From an uncultured Succinivibrio sp. (GTDB lineage Bacteria; Pseudomonadota; Gammaproteobacteria; Enterobacterales; Succinivibrionaceae), in the NCBI GenBank assembly GCA_934218695.1, contig CAKQDA010000003.1, positions 62,001-126,000 of the forward strand: a stretch of DNA of 64,000 bases. The letters run 5' to 3'. A model generated the notes under the pieces. That model did no database searches. It saw nothing but the letters and a program-made list of their open reading frames with translations, and was not told the DNA's origin. Positions 8,681 through 17,919 of the stretch are shown in pieces (position 1 is the stretch's first letter; the number at the start of each line of letters is the position of its first letter). A program made the translations under genes and the position numbers.

Positions 8681-9483
8681 TAAAAGGGAATCTTCTTTAA
8701 AGTCCATATACAGGGCTTTTGAAAATTTAAATGAGATCCACCCAGATTTTATCTCCGTAACCTACGGTGCAGGTGGATCTTCGAACATCAACGCAACAGC
8801 TAACATTGCCGACAAACTTGTCCACAATTACGGTTACAACGCTGTAGCTCATCTGGCTGGAATTGGTCTTAAAAAGGATGATGTTAACCACATCATAGAT
8901 AACTTATTGCCAATGGGTGTAAACAACATCCTGGCTTTAAGAGGAGATGCAAGAGCAGACTTAAAGAAAGGAGATTTTGAACATGCTGCTAATTTGATCT
9001 CTTATATTAAAAACAAGTATGGGAATAAAGTTAACATCATTGAAGCATGTTATCCAGAAGTTCATATTGAGGCGCACAATGTCGTAGAAGATGTAAAACA
9101 TCGGAAAGAAAAAGTCGACGCAGGTGCCTGCCAGCTGATAACTCAATTATTCTTTAATAATGGCAGTTTCTACAGATTCAAGGAAAGATGTGATCTGGTT
9201 GGAATCAAGGTACCGATTCAGCCCGGCATTATGCCAGTCGCCAATAAAAAAACAGATTGAAAGAATTGTAACTTTATGTGGAGTGGAGTTGCCTGCAAAA
9301 TTTACAAAAATCATGAGTAAATACGAGTATAACCCTGACGCTCTAAGAGATGCAGGCATATCTTATGCAATAGATCAGATAGTTGATTTGATCACTCAGG
9401 GTGTTGATGGAATTCATTTATATACAATGAACAATCCCTATATAGCAAGAAAAATACATGATGCAATCAAGAATCTGCTTTAA
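8681..9483 (+). pseudogene. metF: metF remnant: methylenetetrahydrofolate reductase lacking its N-terminus, frameshifted
   Basis: Intact MetF reduces methylenetetrahydrofolate to methyltetrahydrofolate, the methyl donor for MetE or MetH. The readable sequence starts at FPTKRESSLKSIYRAF without a start codon or upstream residues, in frame with the preceding metE fragment. Family motifs follow: FISVTYGAGGSS, NNILALRGD, CYPEVHIEAH, KVDAGACQLITQLFF and QPGIMPVANKK. A run of seven A at 9245-9252 shifts the frame, giving a TGA at 9258-9260; the rest (QIERIVTLCGVELPAK to the end) reads in another frame to 9483. Without the N-terminal catalytic strand and with the frameshift, activity is very unlikely. 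Confidence 0.9.
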
Positions 9484-9504
9484 GTACAAAAGGTTAGTTC
9501 CAAT

Positions 9505-9549
9505 AAAAAAGCTCTGATAAATTCATAAATTTATTCAGAGCTTTATTTT
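9505..9549. terminator. Bidirectional terminator between the metF remnant and rho
   Basis: AAAGCTCTGATAAATT and AATTTATTCAGAGCTTT form a long stem with one bulged base. T-rich tracts follow on both strands, with six T on the minus strand, so it can serve rho as well as the old met operon. Confidence 0.85.
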
Positions 9550-9588
9550 GTCTGACCTTTTAGATCAGACTCTTATTGGATAAAGAAA

Positions 9589-10851
9589 TTACTTTGTTCT
9601 TGCCATTGCAGTAAAGAACTCTTCGTTAGTCTTTGTCAGCTTTAATTTGTCAATCAGGAACTCTGTAGCCTCAATTTCGCCCATTGGATGTAAGAACTTG
9701 CGTAAGATCCACATCTTCTGAAGCTCATCAACTCCTGTAATAAGTTCTTCACGTCTGGTACCTGATCTGGTAACATCAATAGCAGGATAAACTCGCTTTT
9801 CAGAAATCTTTCTGGATAAATGAAGTTCCATGTTACCGGTTCCCTTGAACTCCTCATAAATAACTTCATCCATCTTTGAACCGGTATCAATCAGGGCTGT
9901 AGCGATAATAGTTAAAGACCCCCCCTCTTCAACATTTCTTGCTGCACCAAATAATCGCTTAGGTCTCTGTAAAGCGTTTGCATCAACACCACCGGTTAAA
10001 ACCTTACCTGATGATGGAGCTACAGTGTTGTAAGCACGAGCTAAACGAGTAATGGAATCCATTAAGATCACCACATCATGCTTGTGCTCTACCAAGCGCT
10101 TTGCTTTTTCGATTACCATTTCAGCAACCTGAACGTGACGTGTTGCAGGTTCATCGAATGTAGAAGCTACGACTTCACCTTTTACCATGCGTTGCATTTC
10201 AGTAACTTCTTCTGGGCGTTCATCAATCAGGAGAACTATCAGAGTACACTCTGGATATTTACTGGAAATTGAGTGGGCCACATTCTGTAAAAGCATGGTT
10301 TTACCGGCTTTTGGAGGTGCAACAATAAGGCCACGCTGACCTTTTCCAACAGGAGCGACAAGATCAATAACTCTTGCAGTCAAATCTTCCTGAGAGCCGT
10401 TACCTAACTCAAGGCGCATTCTTTCTTGAGGGAATAAAGGAGTAAGGTTTTCAAACAGGATCTTATGGCGTGAATTTTCTGGATCGTCAAAGTTAACAGC
10501 ATCAACTTTAAGTAATGCGAAGTATCTTTCGCCCTCTTTTGGTGGTCTGATTTTTCCAGAAATTGAATCACCAGTTCTTAAATTGAAACGTCTTACCTGA
10601 CTAGGGGAAACATAAATATCATCAGGTCCGGCCAAATAAGAGCTGTCAGCACTTCTTAAAAATCCAAAGCCGTCAGGTAAAATTTCGATGACGCCTTCAC
10701 CGTAAATGTCTTCTCCATTTTTTGAAGAAAACTTTAATAACTGGAAGATAATTTCTTTTTTGCTTAAACGGGCTACGTTCTCGATGCCGTTCTGTTCACA
10801 CATCTGAACTAATTGTGCGACAGGCGTATTTTTAAGTTCGGTAAGATTCAT
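9589..10851 (-). CDS. rho: Transcription termination factor Rho
   Basis: Rho is the hexameric RNA-dependent ATPase/helicase that ends transcription at untranslated C-rich RNA. The 420-residue protein matches the E. coli length (419). It has the N-terminal helix bundle ([15 protein letters not shown]), the cold-shock RNA-binding fold with [13 protein letters not shown] near residues 61-73, the Walker A APPKAGKT at 178-185, the Q-loop region [13 protein letters not shown] and Walker [17 protein letters not shown]. No insertion in the RNA-binding domain is present. The C-terminus ends [12 protein letters not shown], slightly different from the enteric end. It is transcribed alone, with its own leader (10852-11049) and terminator. 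Confidence 0.98.
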   Translation of the reverse strand: MNLTELKNTPVAQLVQMCEQNGIENVARLSKKEIIFQLLKFSSKNGEDIYGEGVIEILPDGFGFLRSADSSYLAGPDDIYVSPSQVRRFNLRTGDSISGKIRPPKEGERYFALLKVDAVNFDDPENSRHKILFENLTPLFPQERMRLELGNGSQEDLTARVIDLVAPVGKGQRGLIVAPPKAGKTMLLQNVAHSISSKYPECTLIVLLIDERPEEVTEMQRMVKGEVVASTFDEPATRHVQVAEMVIEKAKRLVEHKHDVVILMDSITRLARAYNTVAPSSGKVLTGGVDANALQRPKRLFGAARNVEEGGSLTIIATALIDTGSKMDEVIYEEFKGTGNMELHLSRKISEKRVYPAIDVTRSGTRREELITGVDELQKMWILRKFLHPMGEIEATEFLIDKLKLTKTNEEFFTAMARTK

Positions 10852-10928
10852 AGATTAAATTAACAAACTTACTGCATGGGGAATGCAGTATAGGATTAGA
10901 TTCTCAAAAAAATAAAAAGGAAATTCCT

Positions 10929-10993
10929 GTGTGAAAACACTTCAAGATCCGTGTGATCGTTCGACAGACACGTCGTGTGCTAATATTAACACA
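10929..10993. promoter_or_regulatory. rho leader/divergent spacer with spaced GTGTG motifs
   Basis: GTGTG occurs at 10929, 10951 and 10975, spaced 22 and 24 bases, and the last begins a near-perfect dyad TGTG-c-TAATATTA-a-CACA (10976-10993). On the rho transcript these read as CACAC. Function is unknown; rho autoregulation is one possibility. Confidence 0.25.
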
Positions 10994-11049
10994 AAATTCG
11001 CAGTATTTTATTATTTTTATAAAAGTTATTTATGCAGGATACTTAAAAA

Positions 11050-11427
11050 ATGTTTAGCAAAATTCACCATATTGCAATCATTGGAACTGACTACAACAGG
11101 TCAAAATCATTTTATGTTGATAAATTAGGATTTAAAATTCTAAGAGAAAATTATCGGCCATCAAAACAAGACTATAAGATAGATCTTGAATGTGGAGATA
11201 GTGAAATAGAGCTGTTCATAGTAAAAGATGCTCCTGATAGAGTCTCTAATCCTGAAGCCAGTGGACTACGACACATGGCTTTTAAAGTTGAAAGTGTCAG
11301 TGACACTGTTTCTAAACTAAAAAAGATGGGCATTGAATGTGAGCCAATCAGGATGGATGACTATACCAACAAGGCCATGACATTCTTCAGAGATCCAGAC
11401 AACCTTCCTATAGAAATTCACGAGTAG
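11050..11427 (+). CDS. VOC-family metalloprotein, YaeR/glyoxalase-like
   Basis: The 125-residue protein is a single vicinal-oxygen-chelate unit closely similar to E. coli YaeR, whose substrate is not established. It begins MFSKIHHIAIIGTDYNRSKS with the first metal-ligand histidine pair, has the central DLECGDSEIELFIV strand, GLRHMAFKVE near residue 73 and ends FFRDPDNLPIEIHE with the last glutamate ligand, so the metal site appears intact. It is divergent from rho and convergent with uvrD. It could be annotated as lactoylglutathione lyase, but GloA has a different length and signature, so a specific reaction is not claimed. Confidence 0.8.
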   Translation: MFSKIHHIAIIGTDYNRSKSFYVDKLGFKILRENYRPSKQDYKIDLECGDSEIELFIVKDAPDRVSNPEASGLRHMAFKVESVSDTVSKLKKMGIECEPIRMDDYTNKAMTFFRDPDNLPIEIHE

Positions 11428-11430
11428 GAA

Positions 11431-11465
11431 TATAGCGAGCAACTTTTAAACAGGTTCTCGCTATA
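11431..11465. terminator. Hairpin between the VOC gene and uvrD
   Basis: TATAGCGAG (11431-11439) pairs perfectly with CTCGCTATA (11457-11465). Neither strand has a clean T tract, so it may be a weak bidirectional terminator or an RNA-end stabiliser for the convergent genes. Confidence 0.45.
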
Positions 11466-11484
11466 AGTAAAAACAGCTGCAGAT

Positions 11485-13653
11485 TTAATATCTCTGAGAT
11501 GCAATCGGAATAATCGTATATGGACGATCTTCCTTTTTAACTTCATTGTATGATCTTACAATCTGTCTCAAGAACTGGCTGGCACCAGTTGGTACAATAT
11601 TTCCGAACAAACTTCTGTTTTGAGCATAGCTTATATAAAGATCTTTCTTTGCTCTGGTAATTCCTACATAAGCCAAACGCCTTTCTTCAGAAATTGATTT
11701 GTCTGAACCAATTTCAACGGCTTTCTGAGATGGAAGAATAGTATTCTCGAAACCAACTAGGAATACATGTTTAAACTCCAACCCTTTAGATGAGTGAATG
11801 GTCATCATGTTAACAGCATCGCACTCAGTTGAGTTTGAACCATCCTCATCGAGCTCAGAGGTACTCACCAAAGTAATATTTGACAAGTATGTCAATAAAG
11901 GATCTTCTTGTGCTAAAGAATTTGTTCTGATTTCACTGTCAGCTGAATTGTCAGATTTAATATCTTTTTCATCATCTGAATCCATCTTTTCGGCCTGAGC
12001 CTGCATTGAAGTTTCAAATTCCTTCACGTTTGAGACCAACACACCTAAGTTTGAAACTCTGGAATTTTCTTCTCCAGTCTTACCTTCCTTTGCATCTTTT
12101 AAGGCGTACATTTCATGCAAACCTGATACATTGATAACGTAGTCTACTAATTCGTGCAGAGATGATTTTGCTTTCTTCTCCTTCATTTGAAGGAGCAAAT
12201 TATAAAATGGAGATACCTTCTTAAACAGTGACACTAAAGACTTATCTGCACCATCCTGCTTTGAATACGCTTCCAACAGTTGAATTGCCTGCAGCATCGA
12301 ACAATTTCTTTCTCTGCCAATAGCTCTGAGATCAGCTACAACTTTAGGTCCAAGTTTCCTTGACGGAACATTTATAATTCTAAGAGCTGCGGTGTCATCA
12401 TTTTCATTGATTAGCAGTCTCAAATAAGCCAGAGTATCAAGGATTTCTGCTCGTTCAAAGAAACGTTGCCCACCGTAAATCACAAAAGGAATATGTTTCA
12501 TAGAAAGGCTTTGCTCAAATCCTAAAGACAGGTAGTTATTTCTATATAGAATAGCCATATCTTTATATTTTTCGCCTGTTTCATGAAGTTTTGCAATTAA
12601 ACTGACAACTGCTGATGCTTCACAGTTATTATTTGAACAGTTTAAAATAGAAACATCGTCACCGACTCCGATATTTCCCTTTAAAACCTTTTCCATCAAC
12701 CTGTCAGAATTTTCTGCTATAAGAGTATTTGCCATATCAAGAATTTTCTGACTGGAACGATAATTTAGAGATAAAAGAATTTGTTGTACATCATCAAAAT
12801 CTTTTAAAAACTTGTGCATGTTTGTGTAATCGGCTCCTCGCCAACCATAAATAGACTGATCGTCATCACCTACAACCATAACATGACATTCTTTTCCCGC
12901 CATCAGACGTAAGAATTTATACTGAATTGAGTTCGTATCCTGAAACTCATCTACCAGGATCTCTTTAAATCTGCGGTGCTGTAATGCTCTTATCTCACTG
13001 TTACTTTCTAACAGTTCTACTGTTCTTAAAAGCAATTCGCTAAAATCGACAGAATTCTCATCATTACAGATTTTTTCATATGAACAGTAAATCTTGCACA
13101 TATCATCATAATGAATTTCGCCAAAATTCTTTCCCCGCCGGATATAGTCGTCAGCTCGTAGACCATTTTCTTTTAGTTTACTTATTTTTGAAACAGCTTC
13201 TGAAGGCTTAAACTCTTTAATATCAATGTTAAGCTCTTTCATAATCCTCTTAATTAGAGTTATCTGGCTGTCAGTGTCTAAAACTGTAAAATTTGACTCT
13301 AATCCTGCCTGTCTGGAATATGCTCTTAATAGACGCAAGCATATTGAATGGAATGTGCTAGCCCACAATTGTCGCTGCAAATACTCACCTACAAACAGAC
13401 CAATTCTCTCACGCATTTCGCCTGCAGCCTTATTTGTAAAAGTTACTGCCAGAATATTTCTGGGCTCTACCATATAGTGCTTTATTAAGTAAGCAATTCT
13501 GGAGACTAAAACCCTGGTTTTTCCAGTTCCTGCACCTGCAATTACCAGCATATTTGATAGAGGGGCACTCACAGCTTCTTTTTGAGAATCATTCAAATTT
13601 TCTAGAATTGAGTTATTTACCGAAGGATTTCCTAGCTCATCAAGCTCATCCAT
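11485..13653 (-). CDS. uvrD: DNA helicase II UvrD
   Basis: UvrD is the 3'-5' superfamily 1 helicase of nucleotide excision and mismatch repair. The 722-residue protein matches E. coli UvrD (720). It shows the Q motif LNDSQKEAV, Walker A AGAGTGKT at residues 39-46, motif Ia AVTFTNKAAGEM, motif II VDEFQDTN, motif III VVGDDDQSIYGWRGA, motif IV LNYRSSQKIL, motif V MTIHSSKGLEF and motif VI RRLAYVGITRAKK. The first residues (MDELDELGNPSV) are longer than usual. It ends the block cyaA-lptM-lysA-dapF-xerC-yigB-uvrD. A second superfamily 1 helicase, Rep, is encoded at 58429-60462; the two are clearly distinct. Confidence 0.96.
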   Translation of the reverse strand: MDELDELGNPSVNNSILENLNDSQKEAVSAPLSNMLVIAGAGTGKTRVLVSRIAYLIKHYMVEPRNILAVTFTNKAAGEMRERIGLFVGEYLQRQLWASTFHSICLRLLRAYSRQAGLESNFTVLDTDSQITLIKRIMKELNIDIKEFKPSEAVSKISKLKENGLRADDYIRRGKNFGEIHYDDMCKIYCSYEKICNDENSVDFSELLLRTVELLESNSEIRALQHRRFKEILVDEFQDTNSIQYKFLRLMAGKECHVMVVGDDDQSIYGWRGADYTNMHKFLKDFDDVQQILLSLNYRSSQKILDMANTLIAENSDRLMEKVLKGNIGVGDDVSILNCSNNNCEASAVVSLIAKLHETGEKYKDMAILYRNNYLSLGFEQSLSMKHIPFVIYGGQRFFERAEILDTLAYLRLLINENDDTAALRIINVPSRKLGPKVVADLRAIGRERNCSMLQAIQLLEAYSKQDGADKSLVSLFKKVSPFYNLLLQMKEKKAKSSLHELVDYVINVSGLHEMYALKDAKEGKTGEENSRVSNLGVLVSNVKEFETSMQAQAEKMDSDDEKDIKSDNSADSEIRTNSLAQEDPLLTYLSNITLVSTSELDEDGSNSTECDAVNMMTIHSSKGLEFKHVFLVGFENTILPSQKAVEIGSDKSISEERRLAYVGITRAKKDLYISYAQNRSLFGNIVPTGASQFLRQIVRSYNEVKKEDRPYTIIPIASQRY

Positions 13654-13812
13654 AACTATCTCCGCTGGAATTTCAAGTTTTAAGAATAAAGACTGCGTGG
13701 ATTATAGCAGAAAACAAAATTTCTAATTAATCTTAGAGTTAATGGCAGCCACATGCTCTTGATTACGAAAGGCTATATTGTATTTTATTAGTGGAGCGTA
13801 TTTTCAAAGTTT

Positions 13813-14547
13813 CTATAACAGCAGATCTCTTAATTCTAGGATGTTGTCTATTTCAATATCGGGAAGAACACTCAAAAAACGTTCATCAGGAGAAATGCCA
13901 GTATATCCTTTTCGCAACCATACACATCGACAACCTGAATTTACTGCTCCCAAAACATCTGTATATGGATCATCCCCTACATGAAGAATTTCACATGGTT
14001 CTACATTAGTGAATTTTACACATTCACAGAACAGATCCTGATGTGGTTTTCTGTGGAATTTAAAACGAGATGGTCTTAAATCTGTTTCAAAATATGAGGA
14101 CAGCTCCAACTGTTTAGCATTAAGATTACCATTAGACACAGAGATTAGGGGATATTTGGATTTAAGATCAGAAAGTAAAATTCTAACATCGTCTGAAACA
14201 ATTCCATCAGAACGTTTTTTGATAAATAACTTAACAAGATCAGATGCTTCTTTAAGACCACCCTTTAATGGAAGTCCAATTTCACTAAAAGCCACAACTA
14301 AACTTTTGGCTCTTAGCAGAGTTACATCATCCTCTAGTGACATATCTTCATGCAGAACTCTTGATTTCACAGAAGCCCAGTAATCATAGCTTTGGTATTT
14401 TCCTCCCAAGCCATAAATTTCGCACAAATATGTCGTGAACCAGTTTTCTGCTCTAGTTAATACGGACTGACAATCATAAAGTGTATTGTCCAAATCAAAA
14501 GACAATACCTTTATCTTACTAAGATCCAATTGTTTGTAGAATTTCAA
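13813..14547 (-). CDS. yigB: HAD-family phosphatase YigB
   Basis: YigB is a haloacid-dehalogenase-type phosphatase that in E. coli can dephosphorylate 5-amino-6-ribitylaminouracil phosphate in riboflavin synthesis. The 244-residue protein starts MKFYKQLDLSKIKVLSFDLDNTLYD, with nucleophile Asp18 and acid/base Asp20. Motif II ISVSNGN is in the middle, a lysine lies in KFHRKPHQDLF, and motif IV is ILHVGDDPYTDVLGA. Its first bases overlap the xerC stop by four, so the two are probably translationally coupled. Position between xerC and uvrD is the same as in E. coli. The exact substrate here is inferred from orthology only. Confidence 0.88.
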   Translation of the reverse strand: MKFYKQLDLSKIKVLSFDLDNTLYDCQSVLTRAENWFTTYLCEIYGLGGKYQSYDYWASVKSRVLHEDMSLEDDVTLLRAKSLVVAFSEIGLPLKGGLKEASDLVKLFIKKRSDGIVSDDVRILLSDLKSKYPLISVSNGNLNAKQLELSSYFETDLRPSRFKFHRKPHQDLFCECVKFTNVEPCEILHVGDDPYTDVLGAVNSGCRCVWLRKGYTGISPDERFLSVLPDIEIDNILELRDLLL

Positions 14548-15455
14548 TTTTTCTTCCTGTTTGCCAGAGGATGGGCTTTATTGTACACACTCTTTAAATG
14601 CTCAAAGTCCAAATGAGTGTAAATCTGAGTTGCCGCCAGACTTGCATGACCTAACATCTCCTGTACGGAGCGCAGATCAGCGCCTCCCTGTAACAATTCA
14701 GTTGCGAATGAATGTCTTAATTTATGCGGATTTAAATGAGTCTGTACACCTGCTTTTACTGACAATTTATCAAGATTCTGTTCAACAGCTCGAGTAGTCA
14801 GTCTCTTTCCATATTTATTTAAAAATAAAGCATTTTCAGAAGGTTGGAACTCATCTCTGACCTTTATATAATCTGAGATTTTATCTAATGCCTTCTGACC
14901 TACAGGTACTATTCTGTATTTGCTTCCCTTTCCTAAAACCAGAATTTCCTTTGTCTCATAATTAAGATTACCTAAATCAATACCTACAAGCTCAGATACA
15001 CGCAAACCTGAAGAAAACAACAACTCGGCAATTGCACTGTCTCTTATCTCATACAGATTTTTAGGTTCATAATCTAAAAGAATATTGATTTCACTTAAGG
15101 TTAAAATCTTTGGTAGATGTCTTTTTACTTTTGGAGCTTTGATTAAAGAACAGGGATTATCTGAAAGCCTACCTTGCTTTATAAGGTACTTGAAAAATGA
15201 GCTTAACGCATACAGGTCATGCGCTACTGAGTTATTTGATTGTTTTATGTTTTCATCATTAAAATTAAAGTCTCGCTGTATAGCTCTCATTTGCTCAAGA
15301 CCTACACTCTGCCAAGACTTTACATTGTCAAACTCACGTTCTAATACAGCAACAGCTCTTTTTAGAACATTGCTGTAAGAACTTATAGTGTGAATACTAG
15401 CTCTTTTTTCATAACGAAGATGATCTATAAAACGATAAACATCGTCTGAAAGCAT
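14544..15455 (-). CDS. xerC: Tyrosine recombinase XerC
   Basis: XerC acts with XerD and FtsK at the dif site to resolve chromosome dimers. The 303-residue protein has an N-terminal SAM-like DNA-binding part and the complete catalytic set: Arg152 in SSGLRVSEL, Lys176, His244 and Arg247 in HKLRHSFATELL, His270 in LGHASL and nucleophile Tyr279 in QIYTHLD. The conserved tail EHLKSVYNKAHP marks it as Xer rather than a phage integrase. It lies between dapF and yigB as in E. coli, so this is the housekeeping recombinase and not a mobile-element gene. Confidence 0.96.
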   Translation of the reverse strand: MLSDDVYRFIDHLRYEKRASIHTISSYSNVLKRAVAVLEREFDNVKSWQSVGLEQMRAIQRDFNFNDENIKQSNNSVAHDLYALSSFFKYLIKQGRLSDNPCSLIKAPKVKRHLPKILTLSEINILLDYEPKNLYEIRDSAIAELLFSSGLRVSELVGIDLGNLNYETKEILVLGKGSKYRIVPVGQKALDKISDYIKVRDEFQPSENALFLNKYGKRLTTRAVEQNLDKLSVKAGVQTHLNPHKLRHSFATELLQGGADLRSVQEMLGHASLAATQIYTHLDFEHLKSVYNKAHPLANRKKN

Positions 15456-15475
15456 AATTATTCACCTATAGACGA

Positions 15476-16309
15476 CTAAATGACAACAGTTCCTTCAAAA
15501 ACTCTTTGAGCTGGTCCTGACATCATTACAGGAGATTTACCACCGTCCCAAGAAATCTTCAAAGTACCGCCAGGTAAAGTTACACTCACAGGAGATGTTA
15601 CTCTGCCCTGTTTAATAGCAACAACCGCAGCAGCACATGCTCCAGTTCCACAGGCAAGAGTTTCTCCACATCCACGTTCAAAAACTCTTAAGTTTAGGGA
15701 ATGGTTATTAACTACCTGAGCAAACCCTACATTTACTTTTTCAGGGAAGTTCTTATGGCACTCAATTTCTTTACCATACTTTTCAACTGGTGCCGTTTTA
15801 ACATCATCAAAGAAAAATACGGCATGAGGATTTCCCATGGATACTGCACCGTGAGAAAATTCTGTTCCATCCGACAAAGTTATCCTATATGAATCAGCTC
15901 GAGCCGGTGCATTGAACGGAATCATGTGTGGTTCAAACTCAGGAGCCCCCATATTTACAGTAACAGTATCATCGTCATTGAGTTTTAATCTTAGAACGCC
16001 TGATACTGTACTTACCTTAATGTCTCTCTTATTAGTTAAATTATGATCAACAACAAATCTAACAAAACAGCGAGCTCCATTTCCACACATCTGAACTTCT
16101 GAACCGTCAGCATTAAAGATTCTGTAGTGAAAATCGACCTCAGGATCAAACGGTGGCTCAACCAGCAGCAACTGGTCGAATCCAATTCCAAAATGTCTAT
16201 CGGCTAATTTTTTAATAAGTTCTGGTGAAAAAAATACCTTTTGGGTAACACCATCAACAACCATGAAGTCATTACCCAAACCATGCATTTTTGTAAACTT
16301 TAAAATCAT
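15476..16309 (-). CDS. dapF: Diaminopimelate epimerase
   Basis: DapF converts LL-diaminopimelate to the meso form used in peptidoglycan and as the lysine precursor. The 277-residue protein has both catalytic cysteines: Cys75 in [11 protein letters not shown] and Cys220 in [14 protein letters not shown]. The N-terminal [12 protein letters not shown] signature is also present. It is separated by four bases from lysA upstream, so product and next enzyme are made from one transcript. In E. coli lysA is elsewhere; the lysA-dapF pairing occurs in other gammaproteobacteria. Confidence 0.97.
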   Translation of the reverse strand: MILKFTKMHGLGNDFMVVDGVTQKVFFSPELIKKLADRHFGIGFDQLLLVEPPFDPEVDFHYRIFNADGSEVQMCGNGARCFVRFVVDHNLTNKRDIKVSTVSGVLRLKLNDDDTVTVNMGAPEFEPHMIPFNAPARADSYRITLSDGTEFSHGAVSMGNPHAVFFFDDVKTAPVEKYGKEIECHKNFPEKVNVGFAQVVNNHSLNLRVFERGCGETLACGTGACAAAVVAIKQGRVTSPVSVTLPGGTLKISWDGGKSPVMMSGPAQRVFEGTVVI

Positions 16310-16313
16310 TATA

Positions 16314-17561
16314 TTATCCTAGGATAATTTCATCCTTCCAGATATCTTCGTATGACTGACGTTTCTTGATGACATATGATTTATCGCCATCAACCATTAC
16401 TTCACATGGTAAACAGCGTGTATTGTATGTTGAAGCCATTGAAGAGCCATAGGCTCCAGCTCCGCGAACTGCTAATATGTCACCATTTTTTACATTCAGT
16501 TTTCTGTCTTTTCCTAAGAAATCATCACTTTCACAGATTGGACCTACAACATCTGATTTTACAGCCTCACCATCAGGATGTACTGTTGTATTAACGATTG
16601 TCATCCATGATCCATACAAGGCAGGTCTAATCATGTCATTCATGCCAGTATCAGTAATAATAAAATGTTTATCACCATTATCTTTCTGATATTGAACTTT
16701 TGCCAAAAGAATACATGCATTTGCAACCATAGCACGTCCAGGTTCAATATAGATTGATACATCCAAATCTTTCATTCTCTCTAAAATTGGTGCGCAGTAC
16801 TCGCTTGGAGTAGGAGGAGTTTCATTGTCATAGGTAACACCTAAACCACCACCCATGTCAATATGATCTACCTTGATGCCTTCAGCTAACAACTTCTTAT
16901 ACAGAGTAATAATTTTATCGGTAGCTTCAATAATTGGCATTCCAGATGTCATCTGCGAACCTATATGGCAATCAATACCGGAAATTTTTAAACAAGACTC
17001 TTTTGACATCTTCTTGTAAAGATCAAAAGCTGTCTCTTCACTAACACCAAACTTGTTATTTTTAAGTCCTGTCGAAATTGAAGGATGAGTCTTAGCATCT
17101 ACACCAGGATTTACTCTTAAGGCGACTGGAGCTACGACATTAAGTTTTTTAGCTACTTTGACAACAGTATCAATTTCTTGTGCAGATTCAATATTCAGAC
17201 AATTGATCCCCACAGACAGAGCAAATTCAATTTCCTGTTCAGACTTTCCAACTCCAGAGAAAACAACTTTTTTTGGATCTCCACCTGCTGCAATTACTCT
17301 GCGTAGCTCACCTTCAGATACAATATCAAATCCTGCACCTAACTTTGCCATTTCATGAATAACTGCCAGATTTGAGCAGGCCTTTACTGCAAAACACACC
17401 AAATGTTTTTTTTCTTTTAAAGAGTTCTCAAAAGAATTCATATGTCTGTACAGAGTTGCTTTTGAGTAAACATATAGAGGTGTACCATATTTTTCGGCTA
17501 AATCGGTGGCTTTGATATCTTCTGCGTATAAATCAGAATCTTTAAAATTAAAATAATCCAT
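16314..17561 (-). CDS. lysA: Diaminopimelate decarboxylase
   Basis: LysA removes CO2 from meso-diaminopimelate to make lysine, using pyridoxal phosphate. The 415-residue protein is a fold III decarboxylase: the PLP lysine is Lys60 in FAVKACSN, the phosphate-binding glycine loop is GGGLGVTY, the [10 protein letters not shown] segment follows, and the C-terminal dimer-interface cysteine motif GPICESDDF and [12 protein letters not shown] are present. It lies between lptM and dapF in a minus-strand operon-like block. No regulator lysR is adjacent, unlike E. coli. Confidence 0.96.
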   Translation of the reverse strand: MDYFNFKDSDLYAEDIKATDLAEKYGTPLYVYSKATLYRHMNSFENSLKEKKHLVCFAVKACSNLAVIHEMAKLGAGFDIVSEGELRRVIAAGGDPKKVVFSGVGKSEQEIEFALSVGINCLNIESAQEIDTVVKVAKKLNVVAPVALRVNPGVDAKTHPSISTGLKNNKFGVSEETAFDLYKKMSKESCLKISGIDCHIGSQMTSGMPIIEATDKIITLYKKLLAEGIKVDHIDMGGGLGVTYDNETPPTPSEYCAPILERMKDLDVSIYIEPGRAMVANACILLAKVQYQKDNGDKHFIITDTGMNDMIRPALYGSWMTIVNTTVHPDGEAVKSDVVGPICESDDFLGKDRKLNVKNGDILAVRGAGAYGSSMASTYNTRCLPCEVMVDGDKSYVIKKRQSYEDIWKDEIILG

Positions 17562-17640
17562 CTTTTCCTTCCATTACAATCTGTGCATACGAATTTTTAT
17601 AAGCGCAGCTGTTTTTAATTTATCTTTAAGAAAACAACTC

Positions 17641-17823
17641 TTATTTCTTAGAAATTTCATCAGAGTCATTTTCTGACTTAGAATTTTTCTCATTAGTATG
17701 TTCAGTGGAATCATCTTCTTGCTGAATAACTTCAGGCTCAAGATATAGTTTTCCTTTTATACCGCAACCTGAAATCGCGCTGATAGCAACTAATACTGCA
17801 AATGCAGAAATAAGTTTTTTCAA
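17641..17823 (-). CDS. lptM: Small lipoprotein LptM (YifL family)
   Basis: LptM is a short outer-membrane lipoprotein that in E. coli assists oxidative maturation of the LptD-LptE lipopolysaccharide translocon. This 60-residue protein has a positively charged start MKKLISAFAVLVAISAISGC with a lipobox ending in Cys20, followed by GIKGKLYLEP, matching the GLKGPLYFPP signature of the family. The rest is a polar, acidic tail. It lies between cyaA and lysA; in E. coli it sits just before dapF, so lysA has been inserted or retained between them. The recognition is good despite the small size. Confidence 0.85.
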   Translation of the reverse strand: MKKLISAFAVLVAISAISGCGIKGKLYLEPEVIQQEDDSTEHTNEKNSKSENDSDEISKK

Positions 17824-17919
17824 TTTTCTGTCCTACAAAAATGTTTATGTTCAAGATGAGTATATCAAAATATCAAGATTCATTATTTGCAAATATATTT
17901 TGGATAAAAATTTGCACTG

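Noticed and set aside
14544..15455. XerC as a mobile-element integrase
   Set aside because: Its position between dapF and yigB and the Xer-type tail show the housekeeping recombinase; no att sites or element genes are nearby.
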